Positions 29,747-42,343 of a DNA stretch of 64,000 bases are shown here, piece after piece. This DNA comes from Cololabis saira (taxonomy: Eukaryota; Chordata; Actinopteri; Beloniformes; Belonidae): contig NC_084587.1 in assembly GCF_033807715.1 (NCBI RefSeq), positions 12,165,942-12,229,941 of the forward strand, given 5' to 3'. The notes below the pieces were generated by a model, which did no database searches, was not told where the DNA came from, and saw only the letters and a program-made list of their open reading frames with translations. Within the stretch, counting starts at the first letter, position 1. Each line of letters begins with the position of its first letter. The position numbers and the translations under genes were made by a program.

Positions 29747-29907
29747 TTTCAGAAACCTAACGAGTTCTCCCCGCCGTTCCGGTTCGGCACCGTCCCCAAC
29801 GGCAGCACCGAGCGCAACATCCGCAACAACTACAGGGACATGCACGCCTACATGACCAGCTTCCACCAGAAGAACGTCGACGAAGCCTTGTACAGTCTGA
29901 AGCACGG
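29747..29907 (+). CDS. grin2b: grin2b exon: first part of lobe S2
   Basis: This 161-nt exon starts after tttgcag in phase 0 and ends GG before gtgagg (phase 2). It encodes [29 protein letters not shown] and then [22 protein letters not shown]. The GSTERN motif holds the Ser-Thr pair that binds the glutamate gamma-carboxylate (S690/T691 in mammals). The second half is more diverged ([15 protein letters not shown]) than the first. The intron continues at once as a (GGA)n microsatellite. Confidence 0.97.
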
Positions 29908-29910
29908 GTG

Positions 29911-29986
29911 AGGAGGAGGAGGAGGAGGAGGAGGAGGAGGAGGAGGAGGAGGAGGAGGAGGAGGAGGAGGAGGAGGAGGAGGAGGA
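29911..29986 (+). repeat. (GGA)n microsatellite at a 5' splice site
   Basis: About 76 bp of GGA repeat begins within a few bases of the S2 exon donor. GGA-rich RNA is a known exonic and intronic splicing enhancer class (SR-protein binding). It is complementary to the (TCC)n tract at 15881. Confidence 0.9.
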
Positions 29987-30643
29987 TGGGACGGGACGAG
30001 CGGAGGGGAGGAAGGAGGGACAGATGGGGAATGTGAGGAAGAAGAGAGTAGAAAGCATGTCAGCGGAAAGAGAAACGACAGTGTTAAAGATCTGTGATGT
30101 CCTGTGGTGATGCAAAACAGAGGAAATCTGGGGATGAAGAAGAGGGCGATGTGGGAGGGCGGCCAGCAGGGGCGCCCTGCTGCCACCCAGAAGAGAAGTG
30201 TAGCTGCAGTTTTCTAAATTTACACTTTCACTGTCACTCTTTTGCTCCATCTGTCTTCAAACATCTTCATCATACTCTGCTGAGGAAATAATGCAAAGCT
30301 GTGATGTTTCACTGATGCCGAGGGGTCGCCGGGGCCCGGTGGAGCCCCGAGGCGGCTTTCGCTGGAGCCGGAGACGCCGGAGAAGCTGCAGACTGTCGTG
30401 TCACTCGTCTCTCGACTCCATCTGATAGAATACAACACAGAAATAACTCATCTGAGGAACTGGTAGTTAATTATTATGCTCGGGGAGTCATCCTACATGA
30501 CCTCACACACTCACGGCTGCTCTTCGCGGAGAGGTTTGGGCTCTAACTGCACACACGCCGGTCACATGACTATTTCCTCACCAGCTCCATGACAACCGGG
30601 CAGCTTAAAATAGAAGAATGTTACAATAAACAACTGATTGTGT
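29987..30643. other. Intron after the first S2 exon, nothing recognised
   Basis: A purine-rich start follows the GGA repeat; no exon or repeat termini were seen. Confidence 0.5.
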
Positions 30644-32039
30644 CCCTGCTGGTTTTCAGCGGTTGCTTTCTTGCATTTTATTTAAAGGTTTTAATGGTTC
30701 CTTAAAAATGTATATGCATTACACTTTCCCAATATTTAATTAGGTAAATCCTGCTTTGCCTTGAGTGGGTTGTCACTCATTATAGACACAACACAGATTT
30801 AAATATCTATTTATAAGTAAACACTGCACTCTTCCATCCAAGAGTATCTCCTTATCCATGCACAGAAGGTCATATTCACATGCTAAAATATGCCGAGACA
30901 AACGTATAACTGTAGGCAGATAGTGTGTTTTATGACTAGAATGGTTGTAATAGAAACATAATAATAACTCCTCATACATGCTTAAACTATTTTAATCCAT
31001 ATTCCTTCCTTCCTTCCTTCCTTCCTTCCTTCCTTCCTTCCTTCCTGCCTTCCTTCCTTCCTTCCTTCCTTCCTTCCTTCCTTCCTTTTTCCCTTCCTTC
31101 CTTCTTCCCTTCCTGTTTTCTCCCTTCCTTCCTTCTTTCCTTGTTTTCTCCCTTCCTTCTCCCTTCCTTCCTTTCTCCCTTCCTTCCTTCCTTCCTTCCT
31201 TCCTTCCTTCCTTCCTTCCTTCCTTCCTTTCTCCCTTCCTTCCTTCCTTCCTTTCTTCCTTCCTTCCTTCCTTCCTTCCTTCCTTCCTTCCTTCCTTCCT
31301 TCCTTCCTTCTTCCCTTCCTGTTTTCTCCCTTCCTTCCTTCCTTCTTTCCTTGTTTTCTCCCTTCCTTCTCCCTTCCTTCCTTCCTTCATTCCTTCCTTC
31401 CTTCCTTCCTTCCTTCCTTCCTTCCTTCCTTCCTTTCTCCCTTCCTTCCTTCTTCCCTTCCTTGTTTTCTCCCTTCCTTCCTTCCTTCCTTCTTTCTTCC
31501 CTTCCTTCCTTCTTTTCTCTCTTGCTTCCTTCTTTCTTTCCTTCTTTTCATTCTTCCTTCCTTCCTTCCTTGTTTCCTCCCTTCCTTCTTTCCTCCCTTC
31601 CTTCCTTCTTTCCTCCCTTCCTTCTTTTCTCCCTTCCTTCCTTCTTTCTTTCCTTCTTTTCATTCTTCCTTCCTTCCTTCTTTCCTGGTTTTCAGCAGTT
31701 GCTTTCTTGCATTTTATTTAAAGGTTTTAATGGTTCCTTAAAAATGTATATGCATTACACTTTCCCAATATTTAATTAGGTAAATCCTGCTTTGCCTTGA
31801 GTGGGTTGTCACTCATTATAGACACAACACAGATTTAAATATCTATTTATAAGTAAACACTGCACTCTTCCATCCAAGAGTATCTCCTTATCCATGCACA
31901 GAAGGTCATATTCACATGCTAAAATATGCCGAGACAAACGTATAACTGTAGGCAGATAGTGTGTTTTATGACTAGAATGGTTGTAATAGAAACATAATAA
32001 TAACTCCTCATACATGCTTAAACTATTTTAATCCATATT
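30644..32039. repeat. Direct duplication flanking a CCTT array
   Basis: About 355 bp at 30649-31003 recurs at 31685-32038, 1036 bp downstream and almost base for base (one difference seen: cggttg/cagttg). Between them is 31004-31683, a (CCTT)n array with cttttctccc and cttgttttctccc interruptions. It looks like tandem duplication or array-mediated rearrangement. Confidence 0.9.
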
Positions 32040-32544
32040 AATGAACCGTGTCTGAACTTTCTGTGCAGCTGACATCAAATTATGCAAAGCAGGTTTATTA
32101 AAATAGCCCACGTCTTGCCGAGGTCGTAAGTCGGAGGGATTTTAAAAATAAACAAAAGTAAGAAAAAGGGCAAATGAAAGGCGGGGATAAAAGACGACAT
32201 GAAAATAACAGAAGTGCAGACGGGGTTAGAGTTTAAAGATCCGATATTATCCACGTTGATGAAGCAGCCCAGCCCAGATCTGCTGCTTTCTCACTCCGGT
32301 GTTATGAGCCAATCAGACACGTTGCTGCCAGTCATGTGTTTCTTTATGAGCTAAAAGGCAGAGTTGAGCCCAAGTGGAGTATTCGTGGACTATGTTGGTC
32401 ATCACTTGAAGTTTCGATCTACAGATGCAATTAATTCTGCGTGAGCAGAAAGTCATTAAAACAAAAGTGGAGAAATCTCTGGAAGCTCCTTAAAGTGGCA
32501 GCTAGTCAGCCTGAAAACTGGCCGTATGGCGGCGTAAGACACTT
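32040..32544. other. Intron, nothing recognised
   Basis: Unique-looking sequence between the duplicated segment and the next TTAA element. Confidence 0.6.
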
Positions 32545-33565
32545 TTAACCCTTGTACTGTCTTTGGGTCAAATTGCCCTAATTCTCCTATCCTTCTTTCC
32601 TCCTGCTCTCTCCTTCCTTCTTCCCTTCCTTCCTTCCTTCCTTCCTTCCTTCCTTCCTTCTTCCCTTCCTTCCTTCCTTCCTTCCTTCCTTCCTTTCTCC
32701 CTCCTTCCTTCTTCCCTTCCTGTTTTCTCCCTTCCTTCCTTCTTTCCTTGTTTTCTCCCTTCCTTCCTTCCTTCCTTCCTTTCCTTGTTTTCTCCTTCCT
32801 TCTTCCCTTCCTCTTTTCTCCCTTCCTTCCTTCTTTCCTTCTTTTCTCCCTTCCTTCCTTCTTTCCTTCTTTCCTCTCTTCCTTCCTTCTTTCCTTGTTT
32901 TCTCCCGTCCTTCTCCCTTCCTTCCTTCCTTCCTTACTTCCTTCTTTCCTCCCTTCCTTCCTTCTTTTCTCCCTTCCTTCCTTCTTTCTTTCCTTCTTTC
33001 CTCTCTTCCTTCCTTCTTTCCTCCCTTCCTTCCTTCTTTCCTTGTTTTCTCCCGTCCTTCTCCCTTCCTTCCTTCCTTCCTTCTTTCCTTCCTTCCTTCC
33101 TTCTTTCCTCCCTTCCTTCCTTCTTTTCTCCCTTCCTTTCATTCTTCCTTCCTTCTTTCCTCTCTTCCTTCCTTCTTTGCTCCCTTCCTTCTTTCTTTCT
33201 TTCCTTCTTTTCATCCTTCCTTCCTTCTTTCCTCTCTTCCTTCCTTCTTTCCTCCCTTCCTTCCTTCTTTCCTTGTTTTCTCCCGTCCTTCTCCCTTCCT
33301 TTCTTCCTTCCTTACTTCCTTCTTTCCTCCCTTCCTTCCTTCTTTGCTCCCTTCCTTCTTTTCTCCCTTCCTTAATTCTTTCTTTCCTTCTTTTCATTCT
33401 TCCTTCCTTCCTTCCTTCCTTCCTTCCTTCCTTCCTTCTTTCCTTCTTTTCATTCTCCCTTCCTTCCTTCTTTCCTTCTTTTCTCCCTTCCTTCCTTCCT
33501 TCCTTCCTTCTTTCCTCCCTTCTTCTCTTTGTCCTTCCTTGACCTGAAGACAACACAAGGGTTAA
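32545..33565 (-). mobile_element. TTAA-flanked element with CCTT array, copy 2 (inverted)
   Basis: TTAA borders with CCCTTGTACTGTCTTTGGG at the left and acctgaagacaacacaaggg at the right. The core and array are the reverse complement of copy 1, so the + strand is pyrimidine-rich (32590-33540). Confidence 0.82.
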
Positions 33566-34389
<824 letters not shown>

Positions 34390-34454
34390 TGAATGAAGAG
34401 GCTTCGTGAACGCGGTGCTGGTTGAACACGAAGGGATACATATCTACTACTACT

Positions 34455-34496
34455 ACTGTCATTTAGCAGACGCTTTTATCCAAAGCGACTTACATC
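34455..34496. repeat. Fish-type dispersed repeat fragment
   Basis: The segment tcatttagcagacgctttta followed by tccaaagcgacttaca is a phrase I know to be widely dispersed in fish genomes. It is cut by the next element. Confidence 0.55.
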
Positions 34497-35149
34497 CAGA
34501 GGTGTCAAGTGTTTTCTACTTAAGTAGAAATTTTGGTTATCTATACTTCACTGGAGTAATTATTTTTCAGACGACTTTTTACTTTTACTCCTTACATTTT
34601 CACGCAATCATCTGTACTTTTTACTCCTTACATTTTAAAAACAGCCTTGTTACTCTATTTCATTTCGGCCTTTAAAAAATCCAGTTAAATTGCTCCATCC
34701 GGATAGAGTGAATTTGGTTGTGGTTGTTTCAGATGTTCTTGTCCAGTTTTGTTCTTACATCCGTTCCCTCAGATTCCTGCAACTAAACTTGGATGTACAT
34801 TCCAATAAAGGTTAGGATAAATGATAACATGCCTCTGAAGTTTGACTTTTTGCACCATTACAATACTTATAGGCAACTAGTCATCATATCTCCTGCTCTC
34901 TGAAACACATGTTAATGCTCAATAGTACACATATATGGTTCTTTAATATATTTGCATTATACTAAGATGCATTAATTTTCAATGGCTTTTGTCCTTAATG
35001 GCTTTTTTCCCCCTTACATTACTTTTACTTTTATACTTTAAGTAGTTTTGAAACCAGCACTTTTATACTTTTACTTGAGTAAAAAACTTTAAACTCTAGT
35101 ATCTATACTTCTACCTGAGTAATGAATGTGAATACTTTTGACACCTCTG
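34497..35149. mobile_element. Inverted-repeat DNA element (CAGAGGTGTCAA)
   Basis: Ends CAGAGGTGTCAAGTG and TTTTGACACCTCTG are inverted. The subterminal regions are rich in acttaagtagaaa/ttacttgagtaaa. It resembles the hAT-type element at 62879, but no clear 8-bp duplication is visible. Confidence 0.7.
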
Positions 35150-35226
35150 AAAATCACTTGGGAGGGTCCAGCTGGATGAGTGCTGGTCAGACTGCTGGGA
35201 GTCCAGTTGGACACAGCTGCTGCTAT

Positions 35227-35893
35227 TAGGGTTGCCACTTTTCAGAAATAGAAATAAGGGACGCCCCGTTTTCAGCATCCCAGGCGCCAAAAAAAGGGAC
35301 GTCTCCAAAACTTCTAAACTGCATAGAAATGCATAGAAATGTATTTTATATGAAAAAACAAAATGCTTTGATTTAAAGTTTAAAGTGCTTTAATAGCATT
35401 GAACTTGCATGACTGTACAGACAGCCAACCATACTAGCATTTATTACTATTTATTTCAATAATTCAACTTAAAGAGTGAAACTAATATATTACCTAGTCT
35501 TATTACATGCAAAGCAAGATATGTTAAACCTTTATTTGTTACAATTTTGATGATCAAATTGTTTATTGATTTCATAAAACATTCAAATTTTTTGAGATTT
35601 TTTATTTGGGGTTTTCATAAACTGTGAGCCATAATCACCAAAATTATAACAAATAAAGGCTTGAAATATCTCACTTTGAATGTAGTGGGAAATAATATAT
35701 TTGTTTCGCCTTTAGTTGAATTTACTACGAATTAAGTTTTTCAATATATTCAAATGTTCCGACCTTCACCTGTATATTATGACATCAATAAATACGAGCA
35801 TAATATGGGTCTGTATTGGTTCAATACGGAACGCAACTTTTAATTCCCAATTAAGTAACGATTCCGTATTTTAAGGGATGGGTGGCAACTCTG
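35227..35893. mobile_element. hAT-type element (TAGGGTTGCCACC family), copy 2
   Basis: Same orientation as copy 1 at 716. The left end TAGGGTTGCCACTTTTCAG is followed by the shared aataagggacgccccg; the right end is degraded. Flanks GCTGCTAT/GCTGCCAT agree in 7 of 8. Confidence 0.82.
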
Positions 35894-36308
35894 GCTGCCA
35901 TGCCAGTGCTAGAATTGTTATTTATTTAGTGTTCCCTTCCCGCCCAACCCAACAGTCCCTTTATACAAGAAAGCTACCTCTAAAAAGACACCATCATACT
36001 TCATACATCATCTTGTCATAAGTGCATGCAGCTTTCTGAGTGCTGAGTCATGCAAAGAGCTGGATCTTCTAACTAATTCTGATGAGCAGAGAAGTTTACT
36101 AGATGCAGAAGTGCTCCTTCAAGAGCACTTCTCCTATCTGTATCCTATCGCCTTAATTTGTGCTATGATCATTGAAGCTGAAAATCATAAAATGAGGGCT
36201 CATTGGGGCTTTCTACAAGATAAAGGTAACCAGTCAGTACGTTTACATGCACTAACAGAAAGTCGAATTGTTGCCTTAATCCGACCAATATAGAAGCCAT
36301 GTTTACAC

Positions 36309-37031
36309 TAGGGTTGCCACCCGTCCCGTAATATATGGAATGGTCCTTTATTTGAGAAAAAAATGTTGCGTCCCGTATTGAACTAATACGGGACACGATT
36401 TGTACCGTATTTTCATTAACTTTTACACCATATTCTAGTTGAATTATTGAAATTAATTAACTTTTACACCATATTCTAGTTGAATTATTGAAATAAGTTA
36501 ACTTTTACACCATATTCTAGTTATATTATTGAAATAAATTAACTTTTACACCATATTCTAGTTGAATTATTGAAATAAATTAACTTTTACACCATATTCT
36601 AGTTGAATTATTGAAATAAGTTAACTTTTACACCATATTCTAGTTGAATTATTGAAATAAATTAACTTTTACACCATATTCTAGTTGAATTATTGAAATA
36701 AATTAACTTTTACACCATATTCTAGTTGAATTATTGGAATAAATTAACTTTTACACCATATTCTTCACCTGTAGGCTATATTACATCTGGGCTGATGTGG
36801 ACATACATAGCATAGGAGGATATTTCAGTTGCTAGTATGGTTGTCTGTCTGTACAGTCATGAAAATGCAATGCTATTAAAGCACTTTAAACTTTAAATCA
36901 AAGCATTTTGATTTTTCATATAAAATAAACACATTTTTATTCAGTTTAGAAGTTTTGGGGCTTTTTTTTGGCTCCTGCGCTGCTGAAATCAGGGCGTCCC
37001 TTATTTCTATTTCTGAAAGGTGGCAACCCTA
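36309..37031. mobile_element. hAT-type element (TAGGGTTGCCACC family), copy 3, inverted
   Basis: The exact duplication GTTTACAC occurs at 36301-36308 and 37032-37039. The ends TAGGGTTGCCACC and GGTGGCAACCCTA are perfect. The body is in reverse orientation to copies 1 and 2 and contains a 41-bp tandem repeat not seen in them. Confidence 0.92.
36418..36764. repeat. 41-bp tandem repeat, about 8.5 copies
   Basis: The unit starts aacttttacaccatattcta and continues gttgaattattgaaataaat. Copies differ by only a few bases. The reverse complement occurs once in hAT copy 1 (near 950-990), so the array grew from a single unit of the element. Confidence 0.93.
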
Positions 37032-37039
37032 GTTTACAC

Positions 37040-38280
37040 CTTAGCCGGGCTGTAGTTGAACCGAACTGAAGCTCTTGAGATTGAGCTTTTAGTGCCAGAT
37101 AATGCGTCCCAATCCGAGTTATTTCGACATACCAACCCACACTTAGCCGAGCTACTGACTGCCGTGGGCCTCTGCCTTCTGGAAGAGACGACACCATGAA
37201 AACCAGAATATCAACACAGTAGGAGAAGAAGAAAACCCAACAAAGAACTACCCGGAAGAACGCAAAAGTGCATGTGGCGCCACCTAGTGTCGCGGAGTCG
37301 AACGCACCTCACCCAATAATCGATTGTCTTCTCGCGTATGTTTACTTGGATTTCTTGGAAACTCCAGTTTAATCCTCAGCTAGATTGTTGCCAATAGCTT
37401 GATCTAGATGTGCATGTAACTGTACTAACTGATTGTTCTGCTGAAACCCCAAGAAGTTGATGATAGAAGGTGGTGGAGGATAAAACCGTCTCAGGTAGGC
37501 CTTAAAATCATCTGAACACCTGAACGTGTGAAGAGTTTGTTTGTTTAGTTCTAATCAATACTTTGAAAAGGCTGTTTTGGCAGAAAGAGGAAATATTGAC
37601 ATCAGATTGAATTATTTAAATGGAGCAATGTGGATTAAATTATCTGTGAAATGCTGTCGCCTGCCGATATGGTTGAATTTACGCTGATTCAGGTTCAGGT
37701 CTCTGGATGAAAATTGTTGCTGAGGTTTACAGTCTTTATCAACACTTATAACGTCAGGATTGATCTCAGTTGTCAGCTTTCTTCTGCTTTCAGTTTTTTC
37801 CCCCTTAAGGGTTTATCACAGGAGATCATTCAGCTCCATCTTATCTGGTGTTTGGCATCTTCGTTGGTCACCCAACTGGAACCCATCCAACTGACAACCA
37901 TCTTCCCCTCTTTTTCTCCTCCTTGGCAGCTCCATTTAAAGTATCTTCCTATCAGCATTGATGATCGCTCCTCCTCTCTATGAGCTCAGACCGTCTCATT
38001 CTTGTCTCTCGTCCGACTCTGGCCGTTCCTCTCACATGCTTATTTCTAATCCCGGACACAGAAAACCTTTATATCTCAAAATCAGGTTTTCTTCCACCTG
38101 CTCCTTACCGTCACTACGGATCTCAATGTGCTCCGCAGACGCAGTAGTTTATCTGTCAACCTATCGCTATGGCAACCAAGAAGAGTCTCAGGGTTCTTCC
38201 TCAATGCAGTCCCACTTCCACCTGACACCCCTCCGTTACTCCTACTGCACACCTGACCGCCGCCATGCTGAGACACGTCC
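37040..38280. other. Intron, no recognisable feature
   Basis: No exon, repeat ends or arrays. Short open frames here have no recognisable similarity. Confidence 0.5.
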
Positions 38281-38949
38281 CTAACCCTTGTACTGTCTTC
38301 GGGTCATAATGACCTAATTTTCCTGTTCCTTCTTTCCTCCTGCTCTCTCCTTCCTTCTCCCTTCCTTCTTTCCTCCCATCGTACATTCTTTCCTTGTTTT
38401 CTCCTTTCCTTCCATCATTCTTTCCTCCCTTCCTTCTTTTTTCCCTTCTTTCCTTCTTTCCTTCCTTCCTTCCTTCCTTCCTTCTTTTTTCTCTTCCTTC
38501 CTTCTTTTCTCCCTTCCTTACTTCTTTTCTTCCTTCTTTCCTTCCTTCCTTCTTTTCTCCCTTCCTTCCTTCTTTCCTCCCTTCTTTCCTTCCTTCCTTC
38601 CTTCTTTTTTCTCTTCCTTCCTTCTTTTCTCCCTTCCTTCCCCTTCCTTCCTTCTTTTCTCCCTTCCTTCCTTCTTTCCTTCCTTCCTTCTTTTCTCCCT
38701 TCCTTACTTCGTTCCTTCCTTCCTTCTTTTCTCCCTTCCTTCCTTCCTTCCTTCTGTTCTCCCTTCCTTCCTTCTTTTCTCCCTTCCTTCCATATTTTCT
38801 TCTTTCTTTCCTTCCTTCTTTTCTCCCTTCCTTCCTTCCTTCCTTCCTTCCTTCCTTCCTTCCTTCCTTCCTTCTTTTCTTCCTTCCTTATTTTCTTCCT
38901 CCCTTCTTCCCTTCCTCCTTCCTTGACCTGAAGACAGCACACGGGTTAA
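38281..38949 (-). mobile_element. TTAA-type element with CCTT array, copy 3 (inverted)
   Basis: The left end is CTAACCCTTGTACTGTC (first T mutated) and the right end gacagcacacgggTTAA. Same orientation and core (tcctcctgctctctcc) as copy 2; the array spans 38355-38930. Confidence 0.78.
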
Positions 38950-39606
38950 CCAGTCAATCGTACTTCTCTGGCCGTCCAGACCTCCTCATGTGACACCACA
39001 TAGTTAAATCTCCACCCTTCTCCCCTGGTCACCTCCATAACTCCCCCGGTACGTCACCAGGACACGGCGGCCTGATCCTTGGCACCTCGTGGTCTGCGGT
39101 GCTGCACCTTTCAACCGTCTCTCTCGTTTTCTTTTCAGAAGAAGATTCTGATTCTGATTCTTCTGATCCAGATTGCTAGAAATCCTAGAAAACCTGCATT
39201 GCTCCATTTGCAATTTTAAAAAGGGCTCTTGCTTTGTAAATCTTGCACCTCAGCTGGCCGATAAGCGATGTTCAGGGAGTGAACAAGTAGCCGGGTGTAT
39301 GTTCTCACCGGCCTCCACATAAATTATTGCTGAAGCGCCGCTGCATATGTCACCCTGGCATCTTCAGCGGTGCCGTATCAGTGAATATTTATATTGTGGG
39401 AGCCGGCTGTCTTCCATGAGTGTCTGTGAAACGAGATACTATACACACCACGGAGCCGTCCTCTCGGTTGTAGACGGTGTTTTGAGCTCCTCTCGTCCTT
39501 GCCGGGGCCTTTCCACAAGGGGTATCCACACGGTCTCGTTAGCCACATTGGTAAACGGGGCAAAATGTAAAATCAGGACACTTTCTGGTCTCCGGGATTG
39601 TTGCAT
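38950..39606. other. Intron, no recognisable feature
   Basis: No exon or transposon termini seen. Confidence 0.5.
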
Positions 39607-39615
39607 GGCTACAAC

Positions 39616-40387
39616 CAGTACTGGAGTTGAGGGGGGATGAGGGGGGACGGCATCCCCCCTCATCCCCCTAAAAACGGTCAAAATCCTCCCCCCTGTAAAA
39701 CTGCCATCCCCCCTTTCCATCCCTTATGTCATTTCATCAATGAATGTGGTTTTACTGCTATTTGAACATTTAGAGTCATCACCAGAAAAATAACAGCAGA
39801 AAAATAACTTATTTGACAATTTTCACCTGTTTCAAGTAAATTTTCGCTTGAAATAAGTAGAAAAATCTGCCAGTGGGACAAGATTTATCTTCTCATTACA
39901 AGCAAAAAAATCTTGTTCCACTGGCAGATTTTTCTACTTATTTTAAGTGGAAAATCTACTTGAAACAGGTGAAAATTGTTGTTTTTTCCAGTGATGAGTC
40001 TTGTTTTAAGTGTAATGAGATTTTTTTACTAAAATGAGACATTTTAACTAGAAATAATACAAATATTCTTGTTAAGATTCTGAGTTTTTGCAGTGATCCA
40101 TTTTACTTATCCTGTGAAGGAGAGAGTCATATTGATAAGTTCAGAAAACTGTTTTTTATTGTTGTGTTTTGATGTATTTGATGTAAGCCCAGTGGATATT
40201 TAAAGCTTACAGAAGGCTGCATTTAACTGCTGCTATGTCATTCCTGCAGTATTTCTGCAGGTGTTTTGGTCAGTGCTAGTATTTGTAATATATTATATTA
40301 TTTGTAATCAGCACAAATTATCTGTCCCCATATGATAAAATCCACCATCCCCCCTGATTTTCTTTTTTTTTTACAACTCGAGTACTG
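39616..40387. mobile_element. hAT-type element (CAGTACTGGAGTTG) with an internal palindrome
   Basis: The ends CAGTACTGGAGTTG and CAACTCGAGTACTG are inverted. Flanks GCTACAAC/GCTACATC agree in 7 of 8. 39785-40098 is itself a palindrome (ctactta-type arms about gccagtgggacaagat). The right part recurs inverted at 22802-23190. Confidence 0.7.
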
Positions 40388-41170
40388 GCTACATCTACCT
40401 GCAAAGATCAAAACACACCTGTGCTTGGCAATCTGTGGTCACTGCCTGAAAACAATGTTAAATCTTTAACCAGCTCTTGTTTTAGCAGAACTTTTATACT
40501 CTGTCTCTCAGGAAAAGATAAACTTTAAGAGAGAAGAAAGTTCCTGGATTGAACTTTTGCCTCGGCTGGGCCTCCTCCACCAGGCTGGCCAACGATGGGC
40601 CCTCATCTGGGTTTCCACTGGGACCCAGACGAGGGCCAACTGCTGGAGGGTTTGCTATCGGCTGGTTGGACCCGACCAGCAGCTTTCAGCTGGGGCTGAA
40701 CGTATCTGCCACCTGCTGCTTCTCCAAGCTCCAGCCTCGGATCTTTCGGGTTTGTTGATACAGTTAACAGCACAATAAGCCACGTTATCTTTAAAATAAG
40801 AATGATTATGCTCTGTTAAGTCTGTATTATTCACAGCACAGAGGTTAAGATCACCAAAAGTGATGACACCATAAACTGCAGCTCACCTGTCACACCCACA
40901 TCCCTCATCTTGCATAACTTTGGTGCTTTATGTACTTGTACCTGATGATGTACAGACAAAATGATGAAATCCAAAGTATGGAGACCAAAACCTTTTTTTT
41001 GTTTGTTTTTAATCCAGGCTGTAAATATGATTATTTCTGCTGCAGAGTTGGGTCTTTTTGAGCCTGCCCCTAGTGGTCATTCAATGAACTGCAGGTATTT
41101 TGACTTAATGACTTGGTAATTGATAATTTTCCACAAACACGATTAAAATAATAAATAGATATACCCGATT
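40388..41170. other. Intron, no recognisable feature
   Basis: No repeat ends seen. The reading frames are short and unrecognised. Confidence 0.5.
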
Positions 41171-41173
41171 ATG

Positions 41174-42340
41174 GGGCCCGATTTACTAAGATCCTAAATA
41201 AAGAGTACTAAATTGCGTGTGCACTGAAAAAGTTTGCACGTGCTGTTGTTGTGTGTTTTGCGGGTGATCAACTAAGAATGCTCGCGCAATTGATAACAGG
41301 TGCAAACCTCAGTATTTAAATGAGGTGTTGCGTGTCTTAAGGTTTGCGGCGCAAACTTTGCGCCATGGAGAGTCTGGATGGAAAGCAGGATATAGTTGCA
41401 AGTGCAAAATAAAATTTGACGAGTTGGAGTTATAGAGATATTAGTGGAAGAGGCAAATTGTTGTGCCGTATTCAGCACCCCTGCCGTGAAAAGCACCTCC
41501 TCGTATATTCAATGATAAGTAGACCAAGAAAAAAAACAACACACTGACACTTCAATATATTTATATATACACACTCACACAAACACATACTTAGGAGTTT
41601 ATATTATATATATTTACAAATATTATGGAAGACAACACAGTAAGCAGGCTATTAATTAATGACATCAATAACCATTCACCCGATTTTTTTTTTTTTACCC
41701 GAATCCATGAGCGCATTTAAACATGAATCATTAACACAAAACTGGACGCTAAACAGAACGTGACACGGAATGAGAATATCATTTTTGTCAGACGAGGGGG
41801 TGCTTTTCACGGCAGGGGTGCTGAATACGGCACAACACTGGGGTATGACTGCAGAACAAGTATAGGCGCACAATAAGAAACACTTTTTTCTCCATGAAAA
41901 CACGTGATTTATTTATTATCACAAATAAAAAAATGAATGTGCCTCCTGTGGCAACCTTTTGCTGAATAATACTCGATTTAACATTCAAATAAAATATTTC
42001 TCCTTTTGCATGTGGAGATTAGCACCTTCCTTTTGAACGTATTAAATACAGACGCAATCACAATCCACGCAAAAACTTTCAGGCTTGGTAAATCTCATTG
42101 CGCGTGGTAAATGGACCAATTTGCATCTTTCCCTCCCAGTATTTAGGATTTCTGGGGGGTACGCCCCATATTGATTATTCATCAGGGCAAAAGTACTAAA
42201 TGGATTGCGTGTGCTATTTTGCGCATTTGAGAGGCGCAGTCCTCTTTGCACGCTTAGTAGATCAGCTGGCACTTTGGTTTGCGGGTGCTGTCAAGTTTGC
42301 ACACGTTTTTACGCACGCAAACCTTTAGTAAATCGGGCCC
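41174..42340. mobile_element. PIF/Harbinger-type MITE (GGGCCCGATTTACTAAG), copy 2
   Basis: Same termini as copy 1, flanked by ATG on both sides. It has about 300 bp extra in the middle. The segment gtattcagcacccctgccgt at 41467 recurs inverted near 41807-41827, so this copy keeps an internal inverted repeat absent from copy 1. Confidence 0.87.
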
Positions 42341-42343
42341 ATG

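Noticed and set aside
29681..30250. Reverse-strand poly-Ser and poly-Pro frames
   Set aside because: They cross the (GGA)n microsatellite and the antisense of a grin2b exon.
30773..32015. Two identical 68-codon reverse frames
   Set aside because: Their identity comes from the DNA duplication itself. No protein similarity and no start or promoter evidence.
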